A DNA stretch of 5,317 nucleotides from NCBI GenBank assembly GCA_029858925.1, contig JAOUEB010000130.1:1-5317 (forward strand), in the 5' to 3' direction. Shown here in pieces: positions 1 through 5,317 of the stretch. The stretch comes from Nitrospira sp. (GTDB lineage: Bacteria > Nitrospirota > Nitrospiria > Nitrospirales > Nitrospiraceae). The translations under genes and the position numbers were made by a program. Numbering within the stretch: the stretch's first letter is position 1; each line of letters begins with the position of its first letter. The notes below the pieces were generated by a model that had not been told where the DNA came from, ran no database searches, and saw nothing but the letters and a program-made list of their open reading frames with translations.

Positions 1-28
1 CAGTGACCAGTGACCAGTGACAAATGAC
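1..28. repeat. CAGTGAC heptamer tandem repeat (3 perfect + 1 degenerate unit, cut by window edge)
   Basis: The heptamer CAGTGAC occurs three times without a gap (1-7, 8-14, 15-21), followed by a diverged unit AAATGAC (22-28). The array may continue to the left of the window. Because the period is 7, the TGA inside each unit falls in all three plus-strand frames (4-6, 11-13, 18-20). Any plus-strand gene from the left must therefore have ended by base 20. The minus strand of the unit carries no stop codon. It looks like an intergenic simple-sequence repeat; no function can be assigned from this window. Confidence 0.8.
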
Positions 29-80
29 TCCTCTCCGGTGCGGACGAATGCCGATTGAGGAATAACCCGCCTGTTGTGTT

Positions 81-110
81 TTGACAGCCGATAAATGGCT
101 GTGCTAACTT
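81..110 (+). promoter_or_regulatory. Probable sigma70-type promoter of the oxidoreductase gene
   Basis: A perfect -35 box TTGACA lies at 81-86. After 18 bp comes TAACTT (105-110), preceded by TG at 102-103 in the extended -10 position. The -10 box matches the consensus at only three of six bases, but these include the first two and the last. Transcription would begin near 117, giving a leader of about 40 nt before the ATG at 156. Moderate confidence because the -10 box is weak. Confidence 0.5.
84..102. promoter_or_regulatory. Inverted repeat inside the oxidoreductase promoter (operator candidate)
   Basis: ACAGCC (84-89) and GGCTGT (97-102) are perfect inverted copies separated by 7 nt. The element begins inside the -35 box and fills most of the spacer, where a bound repressor would block RNA polymerase. 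Six-base arms arise by chance fairly often, so only the placement makes it notable. I do not recognise the cognate regulator. Confidence 0.3.
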
Positions 111-155
111 TCGCAAAACTAGGGTATATCCACAACTTCTTGCAAGGAACAACGC

Positions 156-1508
156 ATGAGTACGGCACAGTCGCAGGTGGTGATCGTTGTCGGCGCAGGG
201 CCGGCCGGGATGGCGGTGGCCGGGAGCATGGCGAAGGCCGGTCATCAGGTGATTATTCTGAATCGTGACATCAAGTTCGGCGGGTTGGCGGAATATGGAA
301 TCTTCCCCGCCAAACTTAAGCTTCGCGGCGGACTCAGGAAACAGTATTGGGATTTGCTGGAGCAGCCGAACGTCCATTATTTCGGCAACGTGTCGGTCGG
401 GAACGGGAAAGATCTGACAGTCGATGACGTGCGCGGGTTGGGCGCCGGGGCGGTCGTGTTTACGATCGGCGCACAAGGGACCAAAGCCATCGGTGTCGAA
501 GGAGATTCCGCCAAAGGCGTCTATCATGCCAAGGACGTGGTCTATCACTTCAATCGCTTGCCTGGTTTCGGCGATCGGCCGTTCGAGATGGGCAACCATG
601 TCGCGGTGATCGGAGCCGGAGACGTCATGGTCGATATCGCGCATTGGCTGACCCGCTATAAGAAGGTGGAGCGGGTCACCGCCATCGTTCGACGCGGGCC
701 GGTCGAACGCAAATACAATCCCAAGGAGATTCGCTCCGTCTGCGCCAATATGGACGTCGACGGCATCAAGAAAGAATTCGAGCGGATCAAGGATCGGATG
801 GCCGCCGTGGGACAGAAGGCGGATGAAGTACTCAAGGGGCTGACGGACGAATTTACCAAATGCGAGCCGTCGGTCAGCGAGACAAAGATGGGATTCAAAT
901 TCTTGGCCTCGCCGAAGCGCATTCTGGTCGACGGCAACAATCGTGTGCGCGGCCTCGAGATGGAAGACAATAAGCTGGACCCCAAAGGAGACGACACGGT
1001 GGCGGTCGGGTTGAAACAGCTGTATGAATTCCCCTGCGACTCCGTGGTTTTTGCCGTAGGCGACAAGGTGGACGAAACGGTCGGGCTTCCCTATAAGGGT
1101 GGCATGTTCATCACGAACCCCAATAGGACCGGCAATGATCCGGACGATGCGCTCTTTCAGGCCTATGATGAACAGGCAGGAAAAGTCATTGAAGGCGTCT
1201 TCCTTGCCGGATGGGCGAGAAAAGCCAGCGAGGGCCTCGTCGGTGTGGCGAAGCGGGACGGCGACTGGTGTGCGGAGGTCGTGGAGCGGTACTTTGCGAC
1301 AAAGAACTCAGGCGGCCAGGTCAAAGATGTACTTGATCGGCTGCATGCGTTGTTGAAGGTCCGCAAGAGCCATCCGGTCGATGTGAAGGGGCTTCGAGTG
1401 CTGGAGGCGGCGGAAAAAACGTACCAGGGAACGTCGGACTGTATCGGAGAGTTCAAATACGCGAGCAACAAGGAAATGGCTGAGCTGATCATACGGGGAA
1501 AGGCATAG
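156..1508 (+). CDS. FAD-dependent ferredoxin-NADP+ oxidoreductase, adrenodoxin reductase/FprA-like
   Basis: A 450-residue cytosolic flavoprotein predicted to move electrons between NADP(H) and a ferredoxin-type carrier. An FAD-binding Rossmann motif GAGPAG sits at residues 13-18, followed by FGGLAEYGIFPAKLK (41-55). The second dinucleotide fold has GAGDVMVD (153-160), close to the family's GxGNVxxD, and then RRGP (179-182), the arginine pair that reads the NADP 2'-phosphate in adrenodoxin reductase. Further family landmarks are GVYHAKDVVYHFNRLPG (121-137), MGFKFLASP (245-253), the C-terminal GW (352-353) and the tail ALLKVRKSHPVD (398-409). Length agrees with FprA proteins (about 450). There is no clustered-cysteine Fe-S motif. 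The family's usual RGPTG after GW is replaced by RKASEG (355-360). The ATG is supported by AAGGA at 144-148, 7 nt upstream. It is a single gene converging on nadK. GltD-type glutamate synthase small subunits are more distant relatives and a common automatic label. The electron partner is unknown. Confidence 0.85.
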   Translation: MSTAQSQVVIVVGAGPAGMAVAGSMAKAGHQVIILNRDIKFGGLAEYGIFPAKLKLRGGLRKQYWDLLEQPNVHYFGNVSVGNGKDLTVDDVRGLGAGAVVFTIGAQGTKAIGVEGDSAKGVYHAKDVVYHFNRLPGFGDRPFEMGNHVAVIGAGDVMVDIAHWLTRYKKVERVTAIVRRGPVERKYNPKEIRSVCANMDVDGIKKEFERIKDRMAAVGQKADEVLKGLTDEFTKCEPSVSETKMGFKFLASPKRILVDGNNRVRGLEMEDNKLDPKGDDTVAVGLKQLYEFPCDSVVFAVGDKVDETVGLPYKGGMFITNPNRTGNDPDDALFQAYDEQAGKVIEGVFLAGWARKASEGLVGVAKRDGDWCAEVVERYFATKNSGGQVKDVLDRLHALLKVRKSHPVDVKGLRVLEAAEKTYQGTSDCIGEFKYASNKEMAELIIRGKA

Positions 1509-1520
1509 TCACCGGCTTCA

Positions 1521-2381
1521 TCATCCGTCTCCCCATTTCAACTTTTCCCGCAACACTTCGTAGTAATGGCTCTCTGGAAACCGGATCAGCTTGGTTCGGT
1601 GTTCGGAGGCCTGAATGACCACCGTATCCCCCTGTGTCATGGCAATGCCGACTTGTCCGTCAAGCGTGGCCATGGCTCCATCGTCTCTGCTGGTCAATGT
1701 CACCTCGATTTCAACATTGCCGGGAACGATCAGTGGCCGATGAGTCAGTGTATGCGGACTGATCGGCGTCAGAATCAACGATTGCACGGCGGGATTGATA
1801 ATGGGGCCGCCGGCCGACAGTGAATAGGCGGTGGAGCCGGTCGGCGTTCCCACGATCAGGCCGTCCGCCCGTAAGTTTGTGACGAACTGTCCCTGAATGG
1901 CGATCTTCAATTCGATCATGCGGGCCAGGGTGCCTTTGCTGATGACGACATCGTTGAGCACGATGCCACGGGCTACCGTCTCCCCATGCCGATGGACGTG
2001 GATTTGTAACATCAGCCGCTCATCGAGGACAAAATCATTGGCGAAGACCCGATCGAGCGACGCATAGAGGTCGTCGAGGCGCACTTCAGTCAAGAATCCG
2101 AGGCCGCCCATGTTCACGCCTAAAATGGGAATGCTTCGCTCCGCTGCCAGCCGCGCCGCATGGAGAATGGTTCCATCCCCGCCTAAGATGAGCAGGACGT
2201 CCGCCTTGCCGGCCAGCTGCGTCTTTTGAATTCCGCCTTGCTCGTTTAGCAGCGCGGCGGACGTCGTATCGAGTAGGACGGTGATCTGCCGATCCCTGAG
2301 CCAGGCCACCACTCCCTGGAGAGTGGCTTTGACTTCTGGAAACTTCGGCTTGGTTAGAATTCCGATGCTTTTACTTTTCAT
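1521..2381 (-). CDS. nadK: NAD kinase (ATP/polyphosphate-dependent)
   Basis: This 286-residue cytosolic enzyme phosphorylates NAD+ to NADP+, the only known route to NADP. The diagnostic GGDGT motif is at residues 67-71, followed by NMGGLGFLTEV (90-100). LNDVVISKG (142-150) supplies the conserved Asn-Asp that contacts NAD. The glycine-rich signature GTPTGSTAYSLSAGGPI spans 178-194, and DGQ (241-243) lies in the C-terminal beta-rich domain. Length and motif order are standard and no key residue is missing. The start (CAT at 2379-2381 on the plus strand) gives the expected short lead into the first beta strand (SIGILTKPKFPEV). There is no clear Shine-Dalgarno sequence upstream, where the minus strand reads AAATCCCA before the ATG. 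The gene is divergent from clpC and convergent with the oxidoreductase, with 12 bp between the stop codons. It has its own consensus-like promoter with palindromic elements, suggesting regulation. Confidence 0.97.
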   Translation of the reverse strand: MKSKSIGILTKPKFPEVKATLQGVVAWLRDRQITVLLDTTSAALLNEQGGIQKTQLAGKADVLLILGGDGTILHAARLAAERSIPILGVNMGGLGFLTEVRLDDLYASLDRVFANDFVLDERLMLQIHVHRHGETVARGIVLNDVVISKGTLARMIELKIAIQGQFVTNLRADGLIVGTPTGSTAYSLSAGGPIINPAVQSLILTPISPHTLTHRPLIVPGNVEIEVTLTSRDDGAMATLDGQVGIAMTQGDTVVIQASEHRTKLIRFPESHYYEVLREKLKWGDG

Positions 2382-2394
2382 TGGGATTTGGCCG

Positions 2395-2407
2395 TTTATC
2401 TGATAAA
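2395..2407. promoter_or_regulatory. Palindrome in the nadK leader (operator or mRNA-structure candidate)
   Basis: TTTATC (2395-2400) and GATAAA (2402-2407) are perfect inverted copies around a single central base. Allowing one bulged G at 2394, GCC (2391-2393) can also pair with GGC (2408-2410). On the minus strand it lies just after the predicted nadK start of transcription and ends 13 bp before the start codon. It could be a downstream operator. It is a poor RNA hairpin unless the loop opens, because the centre is one base. Arms this short can be accidental. Confidence 0.35.
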
Positions 2408-2416
2408 GGCTGAGGG

Positions 2417-2445
2417 ATTCTAGGGGACGGTTCTTTTCATGTCAA
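2417..2445 (-). promoter_or_regulatory. nadK sigma70-type promoter
   Basis: Read on the minus strand, a perfect -35 box TTGACA (2445 down to 2440) is followed by exactly 17 bp and a -10 box TAGAAT (2422 down to 2417) that matches TATAAT at five of six positions. Transcription should start near 2410-2411, leaving a leader of about 30 nt before the nadK start codon. This is the best promoter in the window by match to consensus. Confidence 0.75.
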
Positions 2446-2458
2446 CGCGTGCGTTGAC
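2441..2458. promoter_or_regulatory. Perfect 18-bp palindrome over the nadK -35 box (operator candidate)
   Basis: GTCAACGC (2441-2448) and GCGTTGAC (2451-2458) are perfect 8-bp inverted copies separated by GT. The left arm covers five of the six bases of the nadK -35 box, so a protein bound here would directly compete with or contact RNA polymerase. It resembles a site for a dimeric helix-turn-helix regulator. It is not the CIRCE element of HrcA or the direct-repeat CtsR box, and I cannot name the regulator. The clpC -35 box lies about 75 bp further on, so control of clpC is possible but less direct. Confidence 0.55.
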
Positions 2459-2531
2459 TCTGTCACTGGCAATCGAAGAAAGACGAGGCTCGGAGGTCCC
2501 CAAAATCGCGCCGCCGGTTTTTCATGCAATC

Positions 2532-2560
2532 TTGACTCTCTCAAAGGCTCTGGTTAAACT
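2532..2560 (+). promoter_or_regulatory. Probable sigma70-type promoter of clpC
   Basis: The -35 box TTGACT (2532-2537, five of six matches) and the -10 box TAAACT (2555-2560, four of six) are separated by 17 bp. Transcription would start around 2567, giving a leader of about 67 nt before the ATG at 2634. The site lies within the extra 65-codon in-frame stretch upstream of that ATG, which supports treating the stretch as non-coding. No heat-shock sigma32-type, CIRCE or CtsR box is seen. Confidence 0.55.
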
Positions 2561-2572
2561 TAGACCAAGTTT
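2556..2572. promoter_or_regulatory. Inverted repeat across the clpC -10 box and start site (weak operator candidate)
   Basis: AAACTT (2556-2561) and AAGTTT (2567-2572) are perfect inverted copies 5 nt apart. They cover most of the clpC -10 box and the predicted transcription start. The arms are AT-rich and short, so chance is a serious alternative. The only support is the position. Confidence 0.25.
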
Positions 2573-2620
2573 TTCCATACGTTTCGCACGAACACGGAAT
2601 TGTCATAGCCGGTATCCATC

Positions 2621-2629
2621 AGGAGGAGG
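2621..2629 (+). promoter_or_regulatory. Strong ribosome binding site that fixes the clpC start
   Basis: AGGAGGAGG (2621-2629) contains a full AGGAGG core at 2621-2626, 7 nt before the ATG at 2634, with a second overlapping register 4 nt away. No comparable site precedes the ATG at 2439. This decides in favour of 2634, the start that also yields the canonical ClpC N-terminus. Confidence 0.9.
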
Positions 2630-2633
2630 CAGG

Positions 2634-5060
2634 ATGTTCGAACGATTTACGGACAAAGGTCGAAAGATCATCATCCTCGCGCGCGAGGAAGCCGAGCGGC
2701 ACCAGAACGATTACTTGGGGACGGAGCACCTCGTCTTGGCGATTCTTCGTGAGTCTGACGGCATTGCCCTCATGATCCTGAAGAAAATGGGGCTCTCGAC
2801 GGAGCAGATCCGATTGGAGATCGAGCGCAATCTTCCTGGTGGCGGAACCACGATGACGTTCGGCGAGATCCCGTTCAGCCCGCGCGTGAAGAAAGTGATC
2901 GAGTATGGCGTCGAGGAAGCTCGTCTTCTGGGCCACAATCATATCGGCAGCGAGCATCTGCTGCTGGGTCTGCTCCGGGAGGAGGAAGGCATCGGCGGGA
3001 AGATCCTTCGCAGCCTGGGTGCTAATCTGTTGACGGCCAGACAATTGACCGTGACCTTTTTGCGGAAGTCCGCGCCGCGCGAGCGCGACCGGAAGAGCAA
3101 CACGCCGGCGCTGGATGAATTCGGGCGCGATTTGACCCAACTTGCCCAAGAAGGCCAGTTGGACCCGGTGATTGGCCGAGCCGACGAGATCGAGCGCGTA
3201 CTTCAAATTCTCAGCCGGAGAAGCAAGAACAATCCTGTGCTCATCGGGGAATCCGGTGTGGGGAAGACGGCCATCGTCGAAGGACTCGCGCAGCGGATCG
3301 TTCAGTCGGAGGTGCCCGACAACCTCTTGTCACGCCGCGTCATCGCATTGGATCTCGGCTCGCTGGTGGCAGGCACCAAGTATCGAGGCCAGTTTGAAGA
3401 ACGTCTCAAGGTTGTGATGAAGGAAATCGTGCAGGCCGGCAACATCATCATCTTCATCGATGAGTTGCATACGCTGGTCGGAGCCGGGGCCGCTGAAGGC
3501 TCCATCGACGCCTCGAATATGCTGAAGCCGGCGCTCTCGCGAGGGGAGATTCAATGTATCGGGGCCACCACGTTGGATGAATACCGCAAGCACATTGAAA
3601 AAGACGGCGCCTTGAAGCGGCGGTTTCAGCCGATTCATGTCCAGCCGCCCAGCCTCGACGAAACCATCATGATCATCCATGGGCTGCGGGACCGCTACGA
3701 AGAGCATCACGGCGTCGAAATCACGGAAGAGGCTATCGTCGAAGCCGTCAAGCTGTCGGATCGGTATATCACCGACCGCTTCTTGCCCGACAAGGCGATC
3801 GATTTGATCGACGAAACCGGCTCGCGCGCAAAGCTTCAGACCTATGCGCTTCCGTCGGAGTTGAAGGCGATGGAGCAGGAGCTGAAGAAAGTGTCGCGTG
3901 AAAAAGAGCTGTCGATCTCGATGCAAAACTTCGAGGAGGCGGTGCGGCACCGTGAGGAAGAAGAACGGCTGCGCAAGCTTCTGGATGAGTCCAAGCGGGA
4001 ATGGAAGAAGAATCAAGAAAAGAACAAGCCGGTGATTAGCAAAGAAGACGTGGCCTATGTGGTCTCCAAGATGACCGGCATTCCGCTCTTCAAACTTGAA
4101 GAAGAGGAGTCCAACAAGCTGCTTCGGATGGAAGAATTCCTGCACAAGCGGGTGATCGGCCAGAATGAAGCGATTTCGGCTGTTGCGCGAGCCATTCGCC
4201 GTTCACGTGCAGGCTTGAAGGAAGCGCGGAAACCGATCGGCTCGTTCATCTTCATGGGCCCGACCGGCGTTGGAAAGACGGAACTTGCCAGAACTTTGGC
4301 GGAGTTTCTCTTCAACAGCGAAGATGCGCTGATTCGAGTCGACATGTCCGAGTATCAAGAGAAATTCACCAGCTCCCGACTCTTCGGCGCGCCTCCCGGC
4401 TATGTGGGGTACGAAGAAGGGGGGCAGTTGACTGAAAAGGTCCGCCGCCGGCCCTATTCGGTCGTCCTGTTTGACGAGATTGAAAAGGCGCACCCAGATG
4501 TGTTCAACGTGCTGTTGCAAGTGCTGGACGACGGCGTCCTCACAGACAGCCTGGGCCGGAAGATAGACTTCAAGAACACCGTCGTGATCATGACTTCCAA
4601 TATCGGGACCAAGAACATCCAGAAGGGCGTCTCTCTGGGATTCCAGAGCACCGAGGGCGAGGCTGCGCGCCATAAGAAAGAAGAAGTTATCGGTGAGTTG
4701 CGCAAATCGTTTAGCCCGGAGTTTTTGAACCGGATCGACGAAGTCGTCATTTTCCACCAGTTGGAAAAAGAGCAGCTGCACAACATCCTCGATATCCTGA
4801 TCCGAGAGCTGAATCTTCGCCTGTTGGAGAAGGGGATCGAAATCGAAGTGGACGACGAGGTCAAACAGTGGCTCATTAAAGAAGGCTATGAGCCGTTGTA
4901 TGGAGCCAGGCCGATGCGCCGGGCGATCCAGCGCGCCATCGGAGACCCGCTTTCGGATGAACTCATCCGGGGCCGCTTCAAGGAATGCCGCAAGGTCAAA
5001 GTGGTCCTGCGGGACGGCGCCCCGGCTTTCATTGAACAGGAGGCGATGGCCGGAGTCTAA
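2634..5060 (+). CDS. clpC: ATP-dependent Clp protease ATP-binding subunit ClpC
   Basis: An 808-residue cytosolic AAA+ unfoldase that threads damaged or tagged proteins into the ClpP peptidase as a hexamer. Two Clp-N repeats (about 1-145) begin [16 protein letters not shown] and [16 protein letters not shown]. The first ATPase domain has Walker A GESGVGKT (205-212), Walker B FIDE (274-277), pore loop GTKYRG (247-252) and arginine residues in LKRRF (327-331). A charged coiled-coil middle domain with a UVR-like stretch spans about 405-465, typical of ClpC rather than the longer one of ClpB. The second ATPase domain has GPTGVGKT (542-549), VLFDE (611-615), pore loop GYVG (589-592), FLNR (697-700) and sensor-2 GAR (757-759). 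LGF (668-670) is at the ClpP-docking loop, where VGF is common in ClpC. E31 and E107 match the glutamates that bind phosphoarginine in Bacillus ClpC. Start 2634 is chosen over the in-frame 2439 because of AGGAGG and family alignment. ctsR, mcsA and mcsB are not adjacent. Confidence 0.97.
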   Translation: MFERFTDKGRKIIILAREEAERHQNDYLGTEHLVLAILRESDGIALMILKKMGLSTEQIRLEIERNLPGGGTTMTFGEIPFSPRVKKVIEYGVEEARLLGHNHIGSEHLLLGLLREEEGIGGKILRSLGANLLTARQLTVTFLRKSAPRERDRKSNTPALDEFGRDLTQLAQEGQLDPVIGRADEIERVLQILSRRSKNNPVLIGESGVGKTAIVEGLAQRIVQSEVPDNLLSRRVIALDLGSLVAGTKYRGQFEERLKVVMKEIVQAGNIIIFIDELHTLVGAGAAEGSIDASNMLKPALSRGEIQCIGATTLDEYRKHIEKDGALKRRFQPIHVQPPSLDETIMIIHGLRDRYEEHHGVEITEEAIVEAVKLSDRYITDRFLPDKAIDLIDETGSRAKLQTYALPSELKAMEQELKKVSREKELSISMQNFEEAVRHREEEERLRKLLDESKREWKKNQEKNKPVISKEDVAYVVSKMTGIPLFKLEEEESNKLLRMEEFLHKRVIGQNEAISAVARAIRRSRAGLKEARKPIGSFIFMGPTGVGKTELARTLAEFLFNSEDALIRVDMSEYQEKFTSSRLFGAPPGYVGYEEGGQLTEKVRRRPYSVVLFDEIEKAHPDVFNVLLQVLDDGVLTDSLGRKIDFKNTVVIMTSNIGTKNIQKGVSLGFQSTEGEAARHKKEEVIGELRKSFSPEFLNRIDEVVIFHQLEKEQLHNILDILIRELNLRLLEKGIEIEVDDEVKQWLIKEGYEPLYGARPMRRAIQRAIGDPLSDELIRGRFKECRKVKVVLRDGAPAFIEQEAMAGV

Positions 5061-5105
5061 CCCGTATACGGTTTTTACAGCGCCATTGTATCGCGCAAAT
5101 ATCGG

Positions 5106-5144
5106 CGACCCCTGCGGCGGACAGCCGCAGGGGTCGTGTTATTT
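5106..5144 (+). terminator. Rho-independent terminator-like hairpin after clpC
   Basis: GACCCCTGCGGC (5107-5118) and GCCGCAGGGGTC (5124-5135) form a perfect 12-bp stem, extendable by the C5106-G5136 pair, closing a 5-nt loop GGACA. The downstream tract TGTTATTT (5137-5144) is T-rich but interrupted, so termination may be incomplete. The minus-strand flank is less T-rich, so it most likely serves clpC transcripts, ending 45 nt after the clpC stop codon. Confidence 0.75.
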
Positions 5145-5175
5145 CACCTCGGACTGTGATCGCCCGTCGTAGCGT

Positions 5176-5317
5176 ATGTTTCAAACCGATCAGGCCACCT
5201 CTCCAGTCAATGCCGGATGGCAACCGCGTCCGATCCTTGGGATCGAATCCTCGTGCGATGAAACGGCTGCCGCGGTGCTTGACCGCGATGGGCTGGTGAT
5301 GTCGAATGTGATTTCTT
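5176..5317 (+). CDS. tsaD: tRNA N6-adenosine threonylcarbamoyltransferase TsaD, N-terminal part (truncated by window end)
   Basis: The first 47 codons are present and the reading frame is open to the window edge. TsaD transfers the threonylcarbamoyl group from TC-AMP to A37 of ANN-decoding tRNAs (t6A), working in the cytosol with TsaB and TsaE. Identification rests on ILGIESSCDETAAAVL (residues 20-35), the hallmark first strand and loop of the Kae1/TsaD ASKHA fold. The metal-binding histidines and the rest of the catalytic domain lie beyond the window. ATG 5176 is the only usable start: an in-frame TAG lies at 5170-5172, and there is no ATG, GTG or TTG between it and the signature. The protein therefore carries about 17 extra residues (MFQTDQATSPVNAGWQP) compared with the E. 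coli protein. No Shine-Dalgarno sequence is visible. It lies 115 bp downstream of clpC, behind a terminator-like hairpin. Confidence 0.93.
   Translation, partial: MFQTDQATSPVNAGWQPRPILGIESSCDETAAAVLDRDGLVMSNVIS

Noticed and set aside
24..65. 13-codon ORF (ATG at 24, TAA at 63-65) upstream of the oxidoreductase
   Set aside because: It has no ribosome site, starts inside the degenerate repeat unit and lies upstream of the predicted promoter, so it would not be in the transcript.
656..1066. Minus-strand open frame opposite the oxidoreductase
   Set aside because: The translation is Ser/Thr/Arg-rich with no recognisable motif and lies opposite a gene with clear family signatures. It is a frame shadow.
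156..1508. Glutamate synthase small subunit (GltD) annotation
   Set aside because: There is no N-terminal cysteine cluster for Fe-S centres and no neighbouring large subunit. The RRGP, GFKFLASP and C-terminal tail motifs fit the adrenodoxin reductase/FprA branch better.
1495..1534. Possible bidirectional terminator at the convergent gene ends (GGGGA / TCCCC)
   Set aside because: The stem is only 5 bp with a loop of about 30 nt and no adjacent T tract.
2439..2633. Extra N-terminal segment of ClpC
   Set aside because: It is unlike any Clp N-terminus and contains the promoter. The AGGAGG before 2634 and the canonical [11 protein letters not shown] start favour the shorter protein.
2382..2633. 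CtsR (GGTCAAA direct repeat) or CIRCE (HrcA) control of clpC
   Set aside because: Neither motif is present. The palindrome at 2441-2458 has a different sequence, spacing and position.
3330..4145. Long minus-strand open frame (271 codons) opposite clpC
   Set aside because: It lies wholly antisense to a well-conserved gene, has no ribosome site, and its composition (rich in Leu, Phe, His, Gln) is what complementing ClpC codons would produce. The same applies to 4203-4781 and 2619-3206.
5074..5102. Possible tsaD promoter TTTACA-17-AAATAT
   Set aside because: The -10 box matches only three of six bases, and the terminator-like hairpin would lie between it and tsaD.

Overview
The window is a bacterial chromosomal segment with moderately high GC, carrying four housekeeping-type genes. 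They are an FAD-dependent adrenodoxin-reductase/FprA-like ferredoxin-NADP+ oxidoreductase (+, 156-1508), NAD kinase nadK (-, 1521-2381), the AAA+ unfoldase clpC (+, 2634-5060), and the first 47 codons of the tRNA t6A-synthesis gene tsaD (+, from 5176, cut by the window end). From the protein flavour and the gene set, my best guess is a Nitrospira-like member of the Nitrospirota. This is an inference from memory; no rRNA or lineage-specific marker is present.

Layout. Bases 1-155 hold a short CAGTGAC tandem repeat and a sigma70-like promoter with a small inverted repeat inside it, leading to the oxidoreductase. That gene and nadK converge with only 12 bp between their stop codons. The 252-bp gap between the divergent nadK and clpC genes is the most information-dense non-coding stretch. 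It has a consensus-like nadK promoter on the minus strand (TTGACA-17-TAGAAT), a perfect 18-bp palindrome overlapping that promoter's -35 box, a second palindrome in the nadK leader, a clpC promoter (TTGACT-17-TAAACT) and a strong clpC ribosome binding site. The 115-bp gap between clpC and tsaD holds a long perfect terminator-like hairpin.

Functional reading. NadK makes NADP+, and the convergent oxidoreductase belongs to a family that exchanges electrons between NADP(H) and ferredoxin-type carriers, so the pair shares a cofactor although not an operon. ClpC serves protein quality control with a ClpP partner that is not in the window. The usual clpC partners of Gram-positive bacteria (ctsR, mcsA, mcsB) are not adjacent. 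TsaD is a separate, universal translation-fidelity function.

I see no mobile element, CRISPR array, RNA gene or evident new multi-gene system. The items most worth a second look are the nadK control region, the variant NADP-loop residues of the oxidoreductase, the correct clpC start, and the lack of an obvious promoter or Shine-Dalgarno sequence for tsaD.
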